A DNA stretch of 64,000 nt from Spirometra erinaceieuropaei. Its lineage: Eukaryota; Platyhelminthes; Cestoda; Diphyllobothriidea; Diphyllobothriidae. Below the pieces are notes generated by a model, which saw nothing but the letters and a program-made list of their open reading frames with translations, did not search any database and was not told the DNA's origin. The stretch covers positions 618,777 through 682,776 of the forward strand of contig CACRXP010000068.1 of assembly GCA_902702965.1 (NCBI GenBank), written 5' to 3'. Shown piece by piece: positions 45,241-57,820 of this stretch; position 1 is the stretch's first letter; the number at the start of each line of letters is the position of its first letter. Both the position numbers and the translations under genes were made by a program.

Positions 45241-46212
45241 CTTGGTCGGTAGGCCTTTCAATGTGAGCTGTGTCTAAGTGGATAGTGACGTCATCAAAGA
45301 CAGTCAGTATGTCCGTCCTCAACATAGTCGTTGGGGATGGGACTGAGATATTAGTGGGAGTTGTCACATAAAGAGCTATGATGTTTACCTGGTGGTAGAG
45401 TGAGGGCATTGCGAAGTACTTTATTCGCGAATTAAAACTGTTGTCGTCATGACAAGGCTATTGAATCTCGTATGACTGACCAAACCTGTCTCCTAATGCT
45501 GTTTTGTCCCTAAATGCGAGTCTGCTTTACATATCCACCCTATAGAGGAAGGTTTAAACGTGAACTTACTTGAACAAATTGTGTCTGCTCGTAAAAACCG
45601 GGTTCACAGAGAGCTGCGATCTGTTTTTTGTATTAAACCGCTTCCCGGATAACAAAAGTTGCTTGACTATTGTGTTGCAGAAGAGAGAACAAATATTTTA
45701 AGCTGCCAGTGTGAGCCTGCTCATTTTGCCAAATCGGTGATTGTTTCCTTTACGTTTCTCGAACATATTTTATATGTTTTAAATTCTACAAACTCTCTTA
45801 CACTCTCTTGAACATTCCATACACTGTTATACAGCATTAACCTTATGTATTCTTAAACGTTATTTATGATGCTAAACTGATAACGAACCTGGCTAGAACA
45901 AGGGCTAACCCAAAGAGAAAAAATAAAGATACTTAGCAGAAGAACAGGAAATTTAATAGGGCTAACCCACATGCAATTTCAATTGAACGCTTTGCCCTAC
46001 AACAACAGGGGTACGAGAGTTCTGGTTTGGTAGCCCAAACGGCGCCGGTCGAGAAAGTCAAAAGATGTGACTCAACTATTGGGATTGGGTGGGAGGCGAT
46101 TTAGAAAGAAAATCAAACAGAATTTGGTAGTCCTTATTCAAATTAAGATTTGCTTATTGGACATGATTGTGTTTCGTTTTCTGGAAGCAGTTGGGAAGAG
46201 GATCCAAATTTG
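45241..46212. other. No recognised gene
   Basis: Featureless AT-rich sequence. Confidence 0.3.
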
Positions 46213-46582
46213 TTGTCGGTAGACTGGGGATCGTGTCATACGGGAATGAAGGTAATGGAGGTTGGGGCAGCACGCGTGACGGCGAGCTGACGGAATGAAA
46301 AAAATACGGAAGACGGTCAGTGGCACAATCGATACTTTCGAGTAAACTGAGGAATGAATGCAGATACGGTATCCAGTTGGATAGTCGATAGCGTTTCATT
46401 TTGAAGGAATGCCTGATCATCGGGTAACTGAGCCTATCCCCTGGCAGACATTGCTCCTATCTCCTAATTCATACCCGGTCGATCTCCGTTTTGTGTTTCT
46501 CTGCTCTACTGTCAGACATCAGTAATTAACTAGAGTTCGTAAGTACACATATAATCACACGATCCACGGTCTACGGACAGCT
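46213..46582. mobile_element. Short TIR element T1, second copy
   Basis: Left end GTCGGTAGACTGGGGATCGTGT, right end ACACGATCCACGGTCTACGGAC. The left two thirds (reverse complement) aligns with 23,385-23,585: GACTATCCAACTGGATA, then TATCTGCATTCATTCC, then ACGATCCCCAGTCTACCGAC. No convincing target duplication. Confidence 0.6.
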
Positions 46583-48499
46583 AGTATGGGTTGTGGTGAC
46601 CGCTTAAGCGATTGCGAATGCCCCCCCTCATATACTTATTTATAGTAGCACAACCGTGAGATAGGGGTGAACGAACAAAGCGAGCTCAATTAAGCCACTA
46701 ATTTTGGCGGGAGCCATAAAAACCGTACCACGAAATGATTAACGAAATGTACTGAAGTAACCAGATTGGCGGCACTACTGACAAGTCGATCTCCCACCAT
46801 GACCACCCGTACACGACTCACCACAAGCTGGAAGCTATATTATTGTGAACTGACAAATGCATCAAAGGGTCTTAAAGTGAATGCCAACTAGCTTTCAACG
46901 TAGTTATACTTCATTTCAGTCTTTTGGGTAACAAAAATCGACGTCCGATTTTTGGCGAAATCTGGTAATGTGTTCCAAAACTTAATCCAGGGTAAATGCT
47001 CAGATGCTGCTCATTTGCCTATAAGTTTAGTTAGCAATGCAGTTGTACAGCCGCAGAAGTAACAAATAAGTGAATTTTATTGTTGGTGTATGGATGCATA
47101 CACAGATGCATGATTTTATAACCGGAAAACAGCGCTTGTAATATATGTTTGCTGTTTCACGGGAAACACATATAAGAGACAGAGGGCATGGCCAACATGT
47201 CTAGATCTAAGACCGAAATCACTGAATCTAACCAGAATGTACAACGCGGTATTCCTATTAGAAACCACATTTTTGGTCTCGCAACGTTCTGAAAACCATT
47301 CGTGCGCGACCGTCGTTGTGGTCGACAAGATTCCCGCTTAAAAGCAGCCCGGAACGCCGAAATAGGATTGCAAGCCTTTTTGTCTATATTGTGACCGACA
47401 AGTCCATTATTTCTGCCAGAAGGGGACACAGCACCAGGTTTTTATTTTGTGCGGCCTTTTATAGAGCTCGATAAAATGACAATGGCGTTACCCGTGGTTT
47501 TGTGTTTGGCAATTCACCGTGAACGAGTTCAGTCGACCAAATAGATATGGCGATGCTAATAGGTTAAAGTTTCATTTTATCTTTCAATTTCGCATAAGAT
47601 TTGAACACATATGCGTCTTTGAAATGCTTTTCTGCAGAGTTGCATGCTACAATAAATGGCTAAAACGAGACACTACTCCCATTCATAGTTGGGCACGTTA
47701 ACGTCACGAAAGCACTCACAGTGCTCTGAAAATAGACTATTAATGTCGCGATTTTTATTGGCAGCAGAACTTACGATGCGCCATATTCTCGCGGTCTATA
47801 TCAAATTGGCCAAGTAAAGTGGACAGCGAAAGTAATAAAGAATTCGAACTGTTATAGTTTAAATTTACGTTGTCGGTATGGGACTAACTCGCAGTTAACC
47901 GCTTTATATTTTGATACCAACGTGCCGTGTTAACAATTCTTTTTTTCTCAGTGGAATTAAAAGTCATAAAAACACAATGTTTGGTGAAAATTCAAATTAA
48001 TTTATCGTCAGGGCAGTTCATGTGCTCGTAGGTAGCGCAGAACGCCCTTCATGCCTTGCTTGCTTTTTTCCGTAAGCGGACATTAACGTAAATAAAAACG
48101 TCTAACCAGGTGCCAAATGTCTATTTAAAAAATAACTTTTGCGTTTCCTTTAAGTTGGCTAGAGAAGATGTGAACGCCCGTGTCTCTTTAAAAGTGAAGT
48201 TGTCGGCTTTACAAATGTTAGTTTGAAAGAGTGGGATATTGCAGGTTGAGGGTGTGGTGCCGGGACCAACAAATAACTGTTTCCTGTACAAATCTAAATT
48301 GCAGAATGCACGAAAGGCAATGTAACCCAAATACGTCGTCAAGAACTTATTTAAAGTGCTCTCAAGGCAATCATCATTAAAGTTAGATGAATATTTTCTA
48401 AATAGTCCAAACCGGCACAGCCTAGGGTACCTTCACCCAACATCCGTGCACGTTGTTACTTTTGACGCGTATTTCCAATAATACCTATTTTTTGACAGT
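46583..48499. other. No recognised gene
   Basis: A minus-strand region at 47,116-47,429 has two overlapping open frames (90 and 70 codons) that look like one frameshifted sequence but match no family I know. The rest is AT-rich. Confidence 0.3.
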
Positions 48500-48990
48500 A
48501 CACAGGTCGATTTCGACGATACTCACCGTATACTCCGCAGCAGAATAAGAGAAAGGACGATAGATTGTGCTAGATAATAAACTTACTCAATATCCACACC
48601 ACTTTTTCCTTCTATCCCACCTGCATGCGGTGCCAAGACTGAGTGAGGGAGACCAGACGCGGGAGGGGGCGTAAGTGGATGGAACGGCGTAACCCCGCGC
48701 CTAGCCATACCACCACACGCTCTGCTTCTGAGCGGACACTGACTGGGATTTAATACACTACGCAAGTGGACGGGGGGGGGTTTGGGTGGCACATATTCCA
48801 GTTGGCGCGGCGTGTGCTTGCACCCAGGCGTGACACCACACACTGAATGTTGACATTAGTTATGAGCGTGCACCCCTGATAACGTCTGCTGTACTGTGAT
48901 CTAGTCAGCGTGTTGATCCGGCGCGTTCACCACTTGGCCCGTTTTGGGTGCACTGCCTACCTTTTACTCCAACACAGACCCCGTTAGTTA
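48500..48990 (+). repeat. Dispersed repeat R, copy d
   Basis: It begins GGTCGATTTCGACGATACTC and contains GCGGGAGGGGGCGTAAGTGG, CCGCGCCTAGCCATACC, and ends CACTTGGCCCGTTTTGGGTG, CACTGCC. That ending matches copy e (63,020-63,050), so copies d and e share a tail different from copies b and c. A G run of nine lies near 48,772. Confidence 0.55.
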
Positions 48991-50761
48991 CCTGCCTCAT
49001 GTCAGCCTTAATATAAACCATAAAATAAGTTGACTGTTAATGTATGTATACCGATAGACTGGTGAATAACTGATGACGATCCTCTGTCCACACGTTTCCT
49101 GTGAGAACAAAAATGCAATCCTTTACTAGTTTCGGACAAAGGAGAGCTAGTTTAGCTGGACGATGTAGGCTACCAAAGATTATGTCGAAAACATACAAGT
49201 GAAGACAAACGAACTGATGGATGAAGAATGCAAGAAGTCAAGTTTTCGAAAAACCCACGAATCGCGGTGTAGTTTTCACCAAAATAGGTTTAGACGTGTA
49301 AACGTTAGACGCGTAGTGTTGTATAAATTGGTGTTTTACCCACATTATTTGTCTGTAACCACCTTAACTCTCTTTACGAAAGCACTTTCGCATAGGTCAG
49401 GCTAACATGTTTCTAGAAAAACGCCTAGATTTTTCGAGATGCTGTCCAGAAGGGGAAATTTTAAGATTCCATTCTACGCTTTCATTAACACGGGCGTTCG
49501 TGCGTGCAAATGCGCGCACGTAGAGGACAGAAAGATCTAGCAGAATAGAGGAAAAAATTAGGAAGCAAATTACAAAATGGATTAGAGAAGAGCAAAAGAG
49601 CTTCGTAGTTTTATCGACTAAACTTTGCATAAAGCAATCGAGAATATAAAGTAGCACGCCGACCATGACTCCGTGGAGGTTGCTCCTTTCTTTTAAAAAC
49701 ATGCTACAAAGTATAAAGCATGTCTTTTGCACACGGTTGAAAAGCAGGCGCAAATACACAGGATACAACGATTTTTTGATAATTTTTCTCCAGAAATTGA
49801 TACGCTCTGAGGCAACTTAATTTGCTTGACGGTGGATGACTGCGGGTCCGAAGGAAATTTCTAGACTACTAGGTTTCAATTGTCATTGCATTTCCGATCC
49901 AGTGCTTACATTTTTAACCAAGCTCTGGTTGTGTCGAGATTATGATAATTGTTTATTCCAACCAAATAATTAAGAAAATACATTAAAATAAAGGTTACTT
50001 ACGTTATGTTCTGGTTTACTTGTTGGCTTATTGTTGCCTTGTGTGCTTCGAAAACCACTTTTGGTATGTAAATATTGTCAATTAATTTCTCCTTGTTTGC
50101 GCTCCTTCCTTTCTTCAAATAATTCGCATAAAAGTTTAATCTGGCGGACTTCGCAAATCATTGTCCTTATAAACACTAGATAAATCTACATCGACAGCAG
50201 GCAATGCTTTTGCAATGTAATTAAACGCCAAATATTAGCGTGTGTCGGAAACAGTTGGCTAATTTTTGATATTTTGCTCTAAAATATTAGCAGTTTTCAG
50301 TTATTTGGTTCCGGTCGTCTACTTATAATCGCTATTTGTGCACAAATTTCCGTGCTTACGCCATTACTAATTATCATTTTTGTTTTATTCTCTCGTAGCT
50401 AAATGAAATTCGGATAATCTGGTAAGCCGACTCTAGTGTTATCGTGGCCAGGCGGAGAAGGTGCCCCTGCATTTGCTGAGTCAGTTGTTTTCAATCCAGC
50501 TTTTAAATGCTACTCTTATATCCCAGAAGTTACTATAAAATCAGCAGGATTATTTCGGCGAGTATGTTATATGTTGTAAGACCATTTCCGAGATTAATTT
50601 AGGTAAATAGCTACAATGTAGGCGGCTTACTAAATATGTAAGTATATAATTATATAAGACAGCTTTATGCAGCAGCTTGGTAATGATGAAAACCTTTCAG
50701 ATATACAGCAATTATGAGGAAGAATATCTGAGGTGTACAGGAAAAGAACGCCTTTTGTTTT
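48991..50761. other. AT-rich sequence, no recognised gene
   Basis: A minus-strand frame at 49,397-49,768 (123 codons) has two hydrophobic stretches, but no motif or splice signals make it convincing. Start of the repeat-poor, intron-like part of the window. Confidence 0.3.
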
Positions 50762-50824
50762 NNNNNNNNNNNNNNNNNNNNNNNNNNNNNNNNNNNNNNN
50801 NNNNNNNNNNNNNNNNNNNNNNNN
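50762..50824. other. Assembly gap (63 N)
   Basis: Run of N inside a frame that is open on both sides, so it could interrupt an exon. Confidence 0.99.
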
Positions 50825-50976
50825 GTCTACGCAAAAATAATCAAAACTTCGTAGATCAGGATTGCCGAATGGCAAGTGGCTATCAAGAAAAAACGATGAA
50901 TGACGATGATCCGGACAAGCTATTCCCAGAATTTGTAAAACTGTTTCCTGAAAACCTTCGGCTGCAATCTAACTAG
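50825..50976 (+). CDS. Possible 3' terminal exon next to gap
   Basis: After the gap an open frame runs to TAG at 50,974. The reading (CRMASGYQEKTMNDDDPDKL, then FPEFVKLFPENLRL) is acidic and protein-like, ending in a hydrophilic tail. The 5' border lies in the gap. No family is recognised; could be chance. Confidence 0.25.
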
Positions 50977-52446
50977 TTAAGCAGGCCTACAAACTGAGGT
51001 AATCATAGAGCATGATTTTATCATAGATAAATGAAGAAAAGGCATCCCCGGTCGCACATTAAACCAAGGAGGTTTTCCAGGATATTCAAGCAAACACAAA
51101 TGCACATACGTAAGCCTGTAAGCAAGTCACTATACGGAGATCATGGTATAACCTAAAAATCCATACGCATATCTCATCGGTTTTATGTCTCTGCACAAGG
51201 CCATTCAGTTTGCTAGTGCGTTCTGGAACTCTCCCGAAATTAAAATAGGAGATTTGTGATTTCTGAGACAAATAATGCATTACTCGAGCAACTTTTTTTA
51301 CATTAAGCGGGTATTCCACCAAAATCATACATTTAAGTTAAAGCAATCAGCGTAACCCAAAATATTGACGTGAGCTATTTCTGTAATGTATAAGAGCTGC
51401 GCTTGGATGACAATTTCAGGGAAAATCAAAAGGTCTTATTCTTCCGATATTGTTCATTTGAGGACAAGTGCACATTCTCTGTTGGTCAAGAAACGGGTTG
51501 TGTGTCATATTTTCCGTCTGGGTTTACTTTCAGCGTAGCGCAAACCCACAATATTTCAAATTAGACGTTCTGAGCAATTATAGAGTCTCATGATTTAATT
51601 AAAGGTTCTATCTCTGGTCGGGATAACACAATTTTTTAAAAATTTCTACAAGACATAAAGGAACCAACATGAAAGCAATTGTTTGGGAATGATAGTCTTA
51701 TCAGCATCCTGCCGAGCTGAGATTGAAGATTGTAACGGTAGGCAACGATGATTACATAAAGAGCTGGAATTTGGAAAATCGAGAACTACCAATGTTTAAA
51801 ATAAACCTTCCCTTTAAACCAATTCCACACACGATTGGTTTCTGACTACGATTATTTGTACTGTTTGTCTAGGTGACACAAAAAAGTGGTTAGGATACAG
51901 CATTTAAACTAATTTGATGTCAACAACAATCGCAAACTTAATGGGCTCAGGTCTTTCACAGATGTGGTGTAATTTGCAACTTTATGGGTAAAACGAGTAT
52001 GCGAAACTCTGGCTTTAACGGTGATTAGCAATCATCATTTACGTATTTGTAAATGGTATTTCTCCAATATTTCTTAAATAAAATAATGTTAAAAAGGGTC
52101 AAGATGATTGTTTTAATTGTGCTTCAGAGGAATTGGTAAAGTGCACGTTTGTGTAACTTGCAACTAAAAAGCGGGTGATTGTATAGCCCTCTGATCAAAA
52201 CGAAATATCTCACATAACTTAGCATTATTTTGATTGATGAAATCTCATTGGTCAAGCCTATCAGATGCAGGGGCCCTATGACCAACCAGAACTGAGGCAA
52301 ACGCGAGCAGCTGCATGGGAATGCACGCATCAGGAAAAAGTTCTCTCTATGCTCTGAGTGATTGATAGTCAAAGTACCTTCGTCGTAAATTAATCGTACG
52401 AACAATTTGAGGATTTCTTGCGCTCAACATGCCTTGCTATCTAAAG
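50977..52446. other. AT-rich sequence, no recognised gene
   Basis: No supported feature. Small minus-strand frames (51,086-51,328; 52,124-52,405) are unrecognised. Confidence 0.3.
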
Positions 52447-52590
52447 CGCACGATTTTGAGGCTTCCCTCGATATGAATGACTTTAAGGTTTTTTTACTGG
52501 CTGCATTATTTCAATTGCAAAATATGCTTTCAAAGGCTGGATTTCAAACACCTAAGGTCAAGGACCCCCTTTTGCTCCTTAAACAACCAA
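52447..52590 (+). CDS. Candidate exon upstream of the CUB exons
   Basis: The frame is open from a possible acceptor (TTGCTATCTAAAG, ending 52,446) to a consensus donor GTGAGT at 52,591. It ends with one base of a codon (CCA A), the phase required by the acceptor of the CUB exon at 55,069. The sequence (ASLDMNDFKVFLLAALFQLQ) has no recognised domain. The acceptor is weak, so the 5' border is uncertain. Confidence 0.3.
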
Positions 52591-53629
52591 GTGAGTTTAA
52601 AAAATCTGTCCTTTCTGATTAAACGTTAAAGTTTGTTTTGGGCCGTTAGATCCGTTAGATCACTGGCGGCATTGCAAAGTCGTTTTTGCGCTGCTTAGGT
52701 ATTCCTGGCAGCGTAGATAATTTACCTTTTGCCCTAGGGTTTAGAACAATCTTTATTGCATTGCATAGGTAGTTTGAAAATATATGATCTTACTTCTGCT
52801 CTTAACAGTCAGAATATACATATTTTAGTACGTAACAAAACATAAGCGTTTATGCTTTCTATATCTAGGCGCAAATATTTCAGATCATTTATTTTCTCCA
52901 TGTATTTATGTTTGATTTGGATCCCTAGAGAAATCAGTTGTCTCATTTGTTATTTGCAAACATAAAAACAACCTTACCACATTTAGTAGAGAACCTTTTT
53001 GTAAAGAGTACAAATAACTACTTTGAACAGTAAGCGAGGCACGTTGTTCGGCAATCGCATTTAAAACGCAAAAAGCTAATATGCGTTCTTATTTACATTA
53101 TACGTTATTAGTATTCTCGCTTTTCTTTATTGAAACTATCAGTAAACAACTTGTCAGTGGAAATCAATTGCCTTATGCTTATCCCTTAAGAAAACCTTAA
53201 AACGGGGCCATATGTTTTGTACATATTCAAGACATGGCAAAGACATAAATTGCTGAAAAACAAAAACAAGGATTGGACTAGGATATCGAAAAAGTGGACG
53301 GAAAAAACATACAGGAGCAGCATCAATTTTTCGTGCGACAAATATGATATTAATATATCTAACAAGATGTTTTTGTTAAAAATTTAGGGCACTTATTTGG
53401 CCATCTAGTGTCATTTTGACGTACACACGTTTTATGTAACGGTTAATTCAGATATTTGCTGAATCGCACGTTTACTTAATGAGGGCTATTTTGTGGTTCA
53501 AAACATATTTTTCGGCCTGTTATATGACATTTCTCGAATAATAGTTGATATGAATTAAAAATGCTCGCTTGCGGATCTAATCGTTTTGTAAGTGAGGTAA
53601 CTGATTTTTAATAGACACCTCATTGGTTA
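52591..53629. other. Intron-like AT-rich sequence
   Basis: No feature recognised; would be intron if the candidate exon and the CUB exons belong together. Confidence 0.3.
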
Positions 53630-54503
53630 CAGTAAAAGTGCTATCTCGTGAAATATTGATTAAAATTCTTAAATTTTTTTGATCTAGTATCAATATCTAT
53701 TGTCATGCAGGATGATCTCGAGAAAATTTAGTCACCACAAAGCGCTAATCTTCGAATGATTTTTTTCCGGTCGCCCAACGAAATTACGTATCGTAAACAT
53801 TGACTACTTGAGTAGTATATATTTCCAAACAGGTAATTAGGGCTGTCAGTTATGAAGTAGATATTAGGAAAAACGTGCAAAAATATATTCTTTTTGGTAC
53901 TTTTAAAGGACATTATATTTGCCTTAATAGTATTATCTAAAGACTGTGTCATTTAACATCTGGCCGATTACCAATAATGTTTTTATAGTTTAAACCTGAT
54001 TTAAAATTTAATAGCAATTGTATAGGTCCTAAATCTGATGGTCTTGATAGAGTATAAAACTGCATGATTGTTCTGATACAGAAAATATACAGTAAATAAT
54101 TTGAAAACCCTGCATTCAGGTGCGAAACAGGCCACGTTTTAGTTATTTAAGATTTTAAAAAGAAATTAAAACTTAAATAATTCTCTTATTTATGAAATTT
54201 AAAAAAGACACAATCTGCTATCAAAAGCGCACACGAAAAAAATTTTTCGTTTTTTGTGACTCTTATTTGCACTTTTGAGAGTATTGATGATCGGTCAGAA
54301 AAGAATATCCTACATTTTTAACAGCGCGCAGTGTTTTAGGTGACGCGAAAATAGCTTGTTTGGGAGCCATTAGTTTATCCTGTTTAAAACATTTCCAGAT
54401 TATGCCGCACGATAATTAATATAACAACTCAAACGTCGTTATCATTTATAATTAAAGGCATTTTTTGAAATTTCAGCCAATTTGTCGTGATACGCACATT
54501 CAC
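53630..54503. mobile_element. Fold-back element FB6, old copy
   Basis: Left end after TA (53,628) is CAGTAAAAGTGCTATCTCGTG then AAATATTGATTAAAATTCTTA. Right end is TTTGAAATTTCAGCCAATTTG, TCGTGATACGCACATTCAC. Internal blocks TGAAAACCCTGCATTCAGGTGCG and CCGCACGATAATTAATATAACA agree with the other copies. It is strongly diverged and lies between the candidate exon and the CUB exons. Confidence 0.6.
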
Positions 54504-55068
54504 TAGACATGCAAAATACAAACCCGTCATTTCTATGCGTGTCATGTTAGGTATCATTTCTCTGTGTACATTGTTTCTATGCAAAGCGTATCGAAACTTT
54601 TTGGCGTTATAAGTGGGCGATAATCTTTCGGTCTTATTTATAATGATGACGAAAATAGGCATTCGTAGCAGTTAATGAATCGCTGGTTTGATATCTTTGC
54701 CATTGATTATTTTATTGCCCCTGCGTTCTTACAACTTGTAAAGGGCTTATTTTAGTCAGGCTAATGTTCCAATCATCTCTTATAGCGATAGTTTTCCAAT
54801 TGGCCAAGTTTTAAAAACATATGTAGAGAGATGTTGACTTATTCCTATTCTGAAACTATTTCTATGTTACAGTTGAAAAGTTAATTTGTCAAAAACTTGT
54901 TTTTGATAACTCGTCACGAGGCCAAAACAGTTGCATAGAAGTTGAATTAATGCGAAGTTCACAAGGTTAATAAGTGACTCTTTTCAATTAAGAGGTGTCA
55001 GAATCTATGATTCTTGCCAATTGTTATGTATTTGTATAGCTCATTTGTATTAACTTTTGCTATTTTAG

Positions 55069-55249
55069 ATTGCCGATGCTTTCACTTTTCAAGTCATGTC
55101 CGGAAGCAAGGCGTATTCAAGTCTCCCAACTACCCCTATTCGTATCCCGCGCAAATAGATTGTATACTCTACTTATTTCAAGCCCTCTCAGATGAAATAG
55201 TACAGATTAACTTCTGGAGTTTTAACCTTCCGCCTCCTCGATTTGGCGT
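55069..55249 (+). CDS. CUB domain exon 1 (N-terminal half of domain)
   Basis: Acceptor TTTGCTATTTTAG ends at 55,068; donor GTACGT starts at 55,250. The 181 bases encode CRCFHFSSHV, GVFKSPNYPYSYP, IDCILYLFQALSDEIVQI and NFWSFNLPPPRFG. This is the first half of a CUB domain: Gly then the SPNYP motif, YP, a conserved Cys, aromatic/hydrophobic alternation and F-x-L. CUB domains are extracellular beta-sandwiches in receptors, tolloid-type proteases and channel auxiliary proteins. The exon starts with the last two bases of a codon (phase 1) and ends with two bases. Which CUB protein it belongs to cannot be decided. Confidence 0.8.
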
Positions 55250-57515
55250 GTACGTTAGAATTACAGTTTGAAAAGTATTTTGATTTGCTGCTTTTAGGAT
55301 CAGAATATGTTTTTAATAAAGATTCATTCAAGAAAGCGGAAGAAGTGCAGATCAATTGATATTATATTGTTCCCAAAGTTTAACAATGTGTAATAAGACT
55401 GCAAACGACAATAGTTTGACTGGAGTTAAATAAGACTTTTATACAAACCACGGGGTTTTACAAATAAATAGGAAACTAGGATTACTACTTTGTCACAAGA
55501 ATAAGTTGCCTAATCCAACAGTTGATCAATTAGAGTTAGGAGCCCAATTCGGTAATCTGTAAGGACTAACACCTTTAGCCAACTCTGGTGATTTTATCGC
55601 TATCATTTAAAACAGTTTGAGAAAACAAATATATCATTTTGACTAGGTCGGATAAAGGAAATGACACTGTTATAATGAACAGCTCATGCCACGCAAAGAA
55701 GATGCTGTTCATATATCAAATGAGAAGGGATCCAAGAAGGTAGATTGAAAAGGCTGCGCCGATTAAGGGGAGACATAACAAGCCGACTGTTTGAGAACAC
55801 TACACACAGGGTGTTATGCATGCAAACGTGACCTCAAACACCTTCCTTGATCGTGTGATCTATGTATTTTAGGAATTCATTGAACCACCGAGCTAGATTG
55901 AATGATAAAGGGTAATAGATAATAATAATAATAACATACTGACACCATCAGCGGTCGCGCACAGACAAGTCAGTTTTACGTTTCCATTATCATATGGATC
56001 TATCCGTCAATGAGCTCACTTGACGTGACATTTAAAAACATTCCGCGACAAGTCAATTAATACTCGCACCTCCGATCGAACTAGCTAGGGAATATCGATT
56101 ATTTAACCGTTTGACATCTATAATGAAGTCAAATCATATGAAGATTGAGGGTAAAGCGTACAGTTCCGTCTTTGCTATAATATCTAAGAATAATTAGTCA
56201 AAAACATTTCTGGCAATACAAAATATTCCGTTACAGGTACATAGACAAAACGTCGTTATTCTTCAACTCTAGATATGTCATATGGACCTAAAAAAATAAA
56301 ACCAAAAATGAATTATCATCAACAGCTCTTTTCACGTACCTTAAAAACCACTGTCCCCTTTCGAGTATTAAGACTCTGTTACTGACCGATGGCCGCTGAC
56401 GTTCACGTGAGTACACCCGAAAGTGTCATTAAATATGAAATATTCGCCGATTAAGTGAATTGCACAATAACGTTATCATACCGTTAGTCGAGCAAAATGG
56501 ATACAAGACAGCTAATAGTGGAGGGATACACCAAAATTTATACTAAAGGCCGTGCAGCCGGAACAGTTTCCTGCTAAGGCCAACAGTCTAACTTCAAGAG
56601 CTGAAATTTCCCGGTTGTAAGCTGTGAGTTTGACAAAAATTAGGTCGTTACTGAGCTGAACATCTAAACCTTACAAATTTCAACACCTATGTTAAAGGAA
56701 GCTGACCGTTCAAGCAAAATTCTCAAATTACCAACCCAGAATCCACTGAGCGAACATATTTTGAGTGGGAAAAATTAATAAACACAAGAAGTATTTGCTT
56801 GTAAAAAAGTTGGTTTAATTTGGGGTGTTCTTGAGAAAGACACTACCAAAGATGCTTAGAGTCAGGGAGTTACTTTCAGGCGCAAAAGTCTCTCAAAACT
56901 CTGGGGCCAACAAAAACAGAATACTGCGGAATACTGCTGAACTAGTCAAGATGTGCAGCGTTAACTGAGCGCATACACGCATATAATCAAACAAAATTAC
57001 AGCCTGAAATCTAGGACTAGATTCTCTCTACTGAGTCGCTATATCCTTAATATGCTATGATTATAATTACTGGTAATATCGGTAAAATTTCAAACTCTGC
57101 CGCAAAAAGTATGTCAGAGTCCTATGTGGCGTTTCTGCGGAAATGGGCAGTCCTATATTTCTGCGCCTACTAAGACAAGTTAATTTAATTGTTAGCGAGC
57201 TACAACGTGCACTAGGTATTATGTTGTATATTGAAATCGAGGTTTTCATTGACATGAATAAATAATATGATTAAAACTTAGCAAACGCATGTATATATGT
57301 GACGTGTACGTTACTCGCTGATTTCTGTAGAGGTTCTCATGAAGGTGCCGTTCAGATCACATGTAGTAAAAACCGTTCAAGTACTTTATAACAATTTTCT
57401 TGTCTGACGGCGTCTGGTTGAGTAAAAAATAACAGGATTTCAAGATCTGCCATTTATCCGCTCATATGCGTTCGCTAGATTTGCATGAGGCATTCTTTTT
57501 TAACATTTATTTTAG
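55250..57515 (+). other. Intron within the CUB domain
   Basis: GTACGT at the start and TTTATTTTAG at the end. 2.27 kb, AT-rich, without recognisable repeats apart from a short AAT run near 55,921. Confidence 0.7.
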
Positions 57516-57820
57516 TTGTTATGACTACGCAGCAATTTTGGCTCAACCGCCGGCAATAAACAAAACAAGGCGTCTGGATGAGATCAACTTCAGTAAGGAA
57601 ATATCCGGAGATATTGGTGTTTCAAAAGCTGCCGCCTCCCATTCCTCATCTTTGCACATCCTCTGCGGCGGCATTAACTCCCTACAAAGAACGATATACT
57701 TTTCCCGCGAAAGCCAACTAGGCATTGTCTTCCACTCATCGCAGCAGCAGCACACATTACTGCGGCCCTCTTCAAAAACTGGTGTGGGCTTCCACGGAAA
57801 GTATTTGTTTATTAATGCAA
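57516..57820 (+). CDS. CUB domain exon 2 (C-terminal half of domain)
   Basis: The acceptor is AACATTTATTTTAG; the donor GTAAGT at 57,821 is a consensus match. The 305 bases stay open and join exon 1 in phase (GT + T gives Val), producing PPRFGVCYDYAAIL, the C-x-Y-D-[YF] motif of CUB domains. Later residues LHILCGG, then SRESQLGIVFHSSQ, then GVGFHGKYLFINA match the CUB C-terminal pattern (Cys-Gly, hydrophobic strand ending F-x-S, G-F-x-x-x-Y). There is an unusually long Ser/Ala-rich insert between the two halves. The exon ends in phase 1, so the domain is bounded by phase-1 introns, typical of shuffled extracellular modules. Confidence 0.8.

Noticed and set aside
55921..55936. AAT microsatellite
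   Set aside because: Only about five units; too short to be notable.
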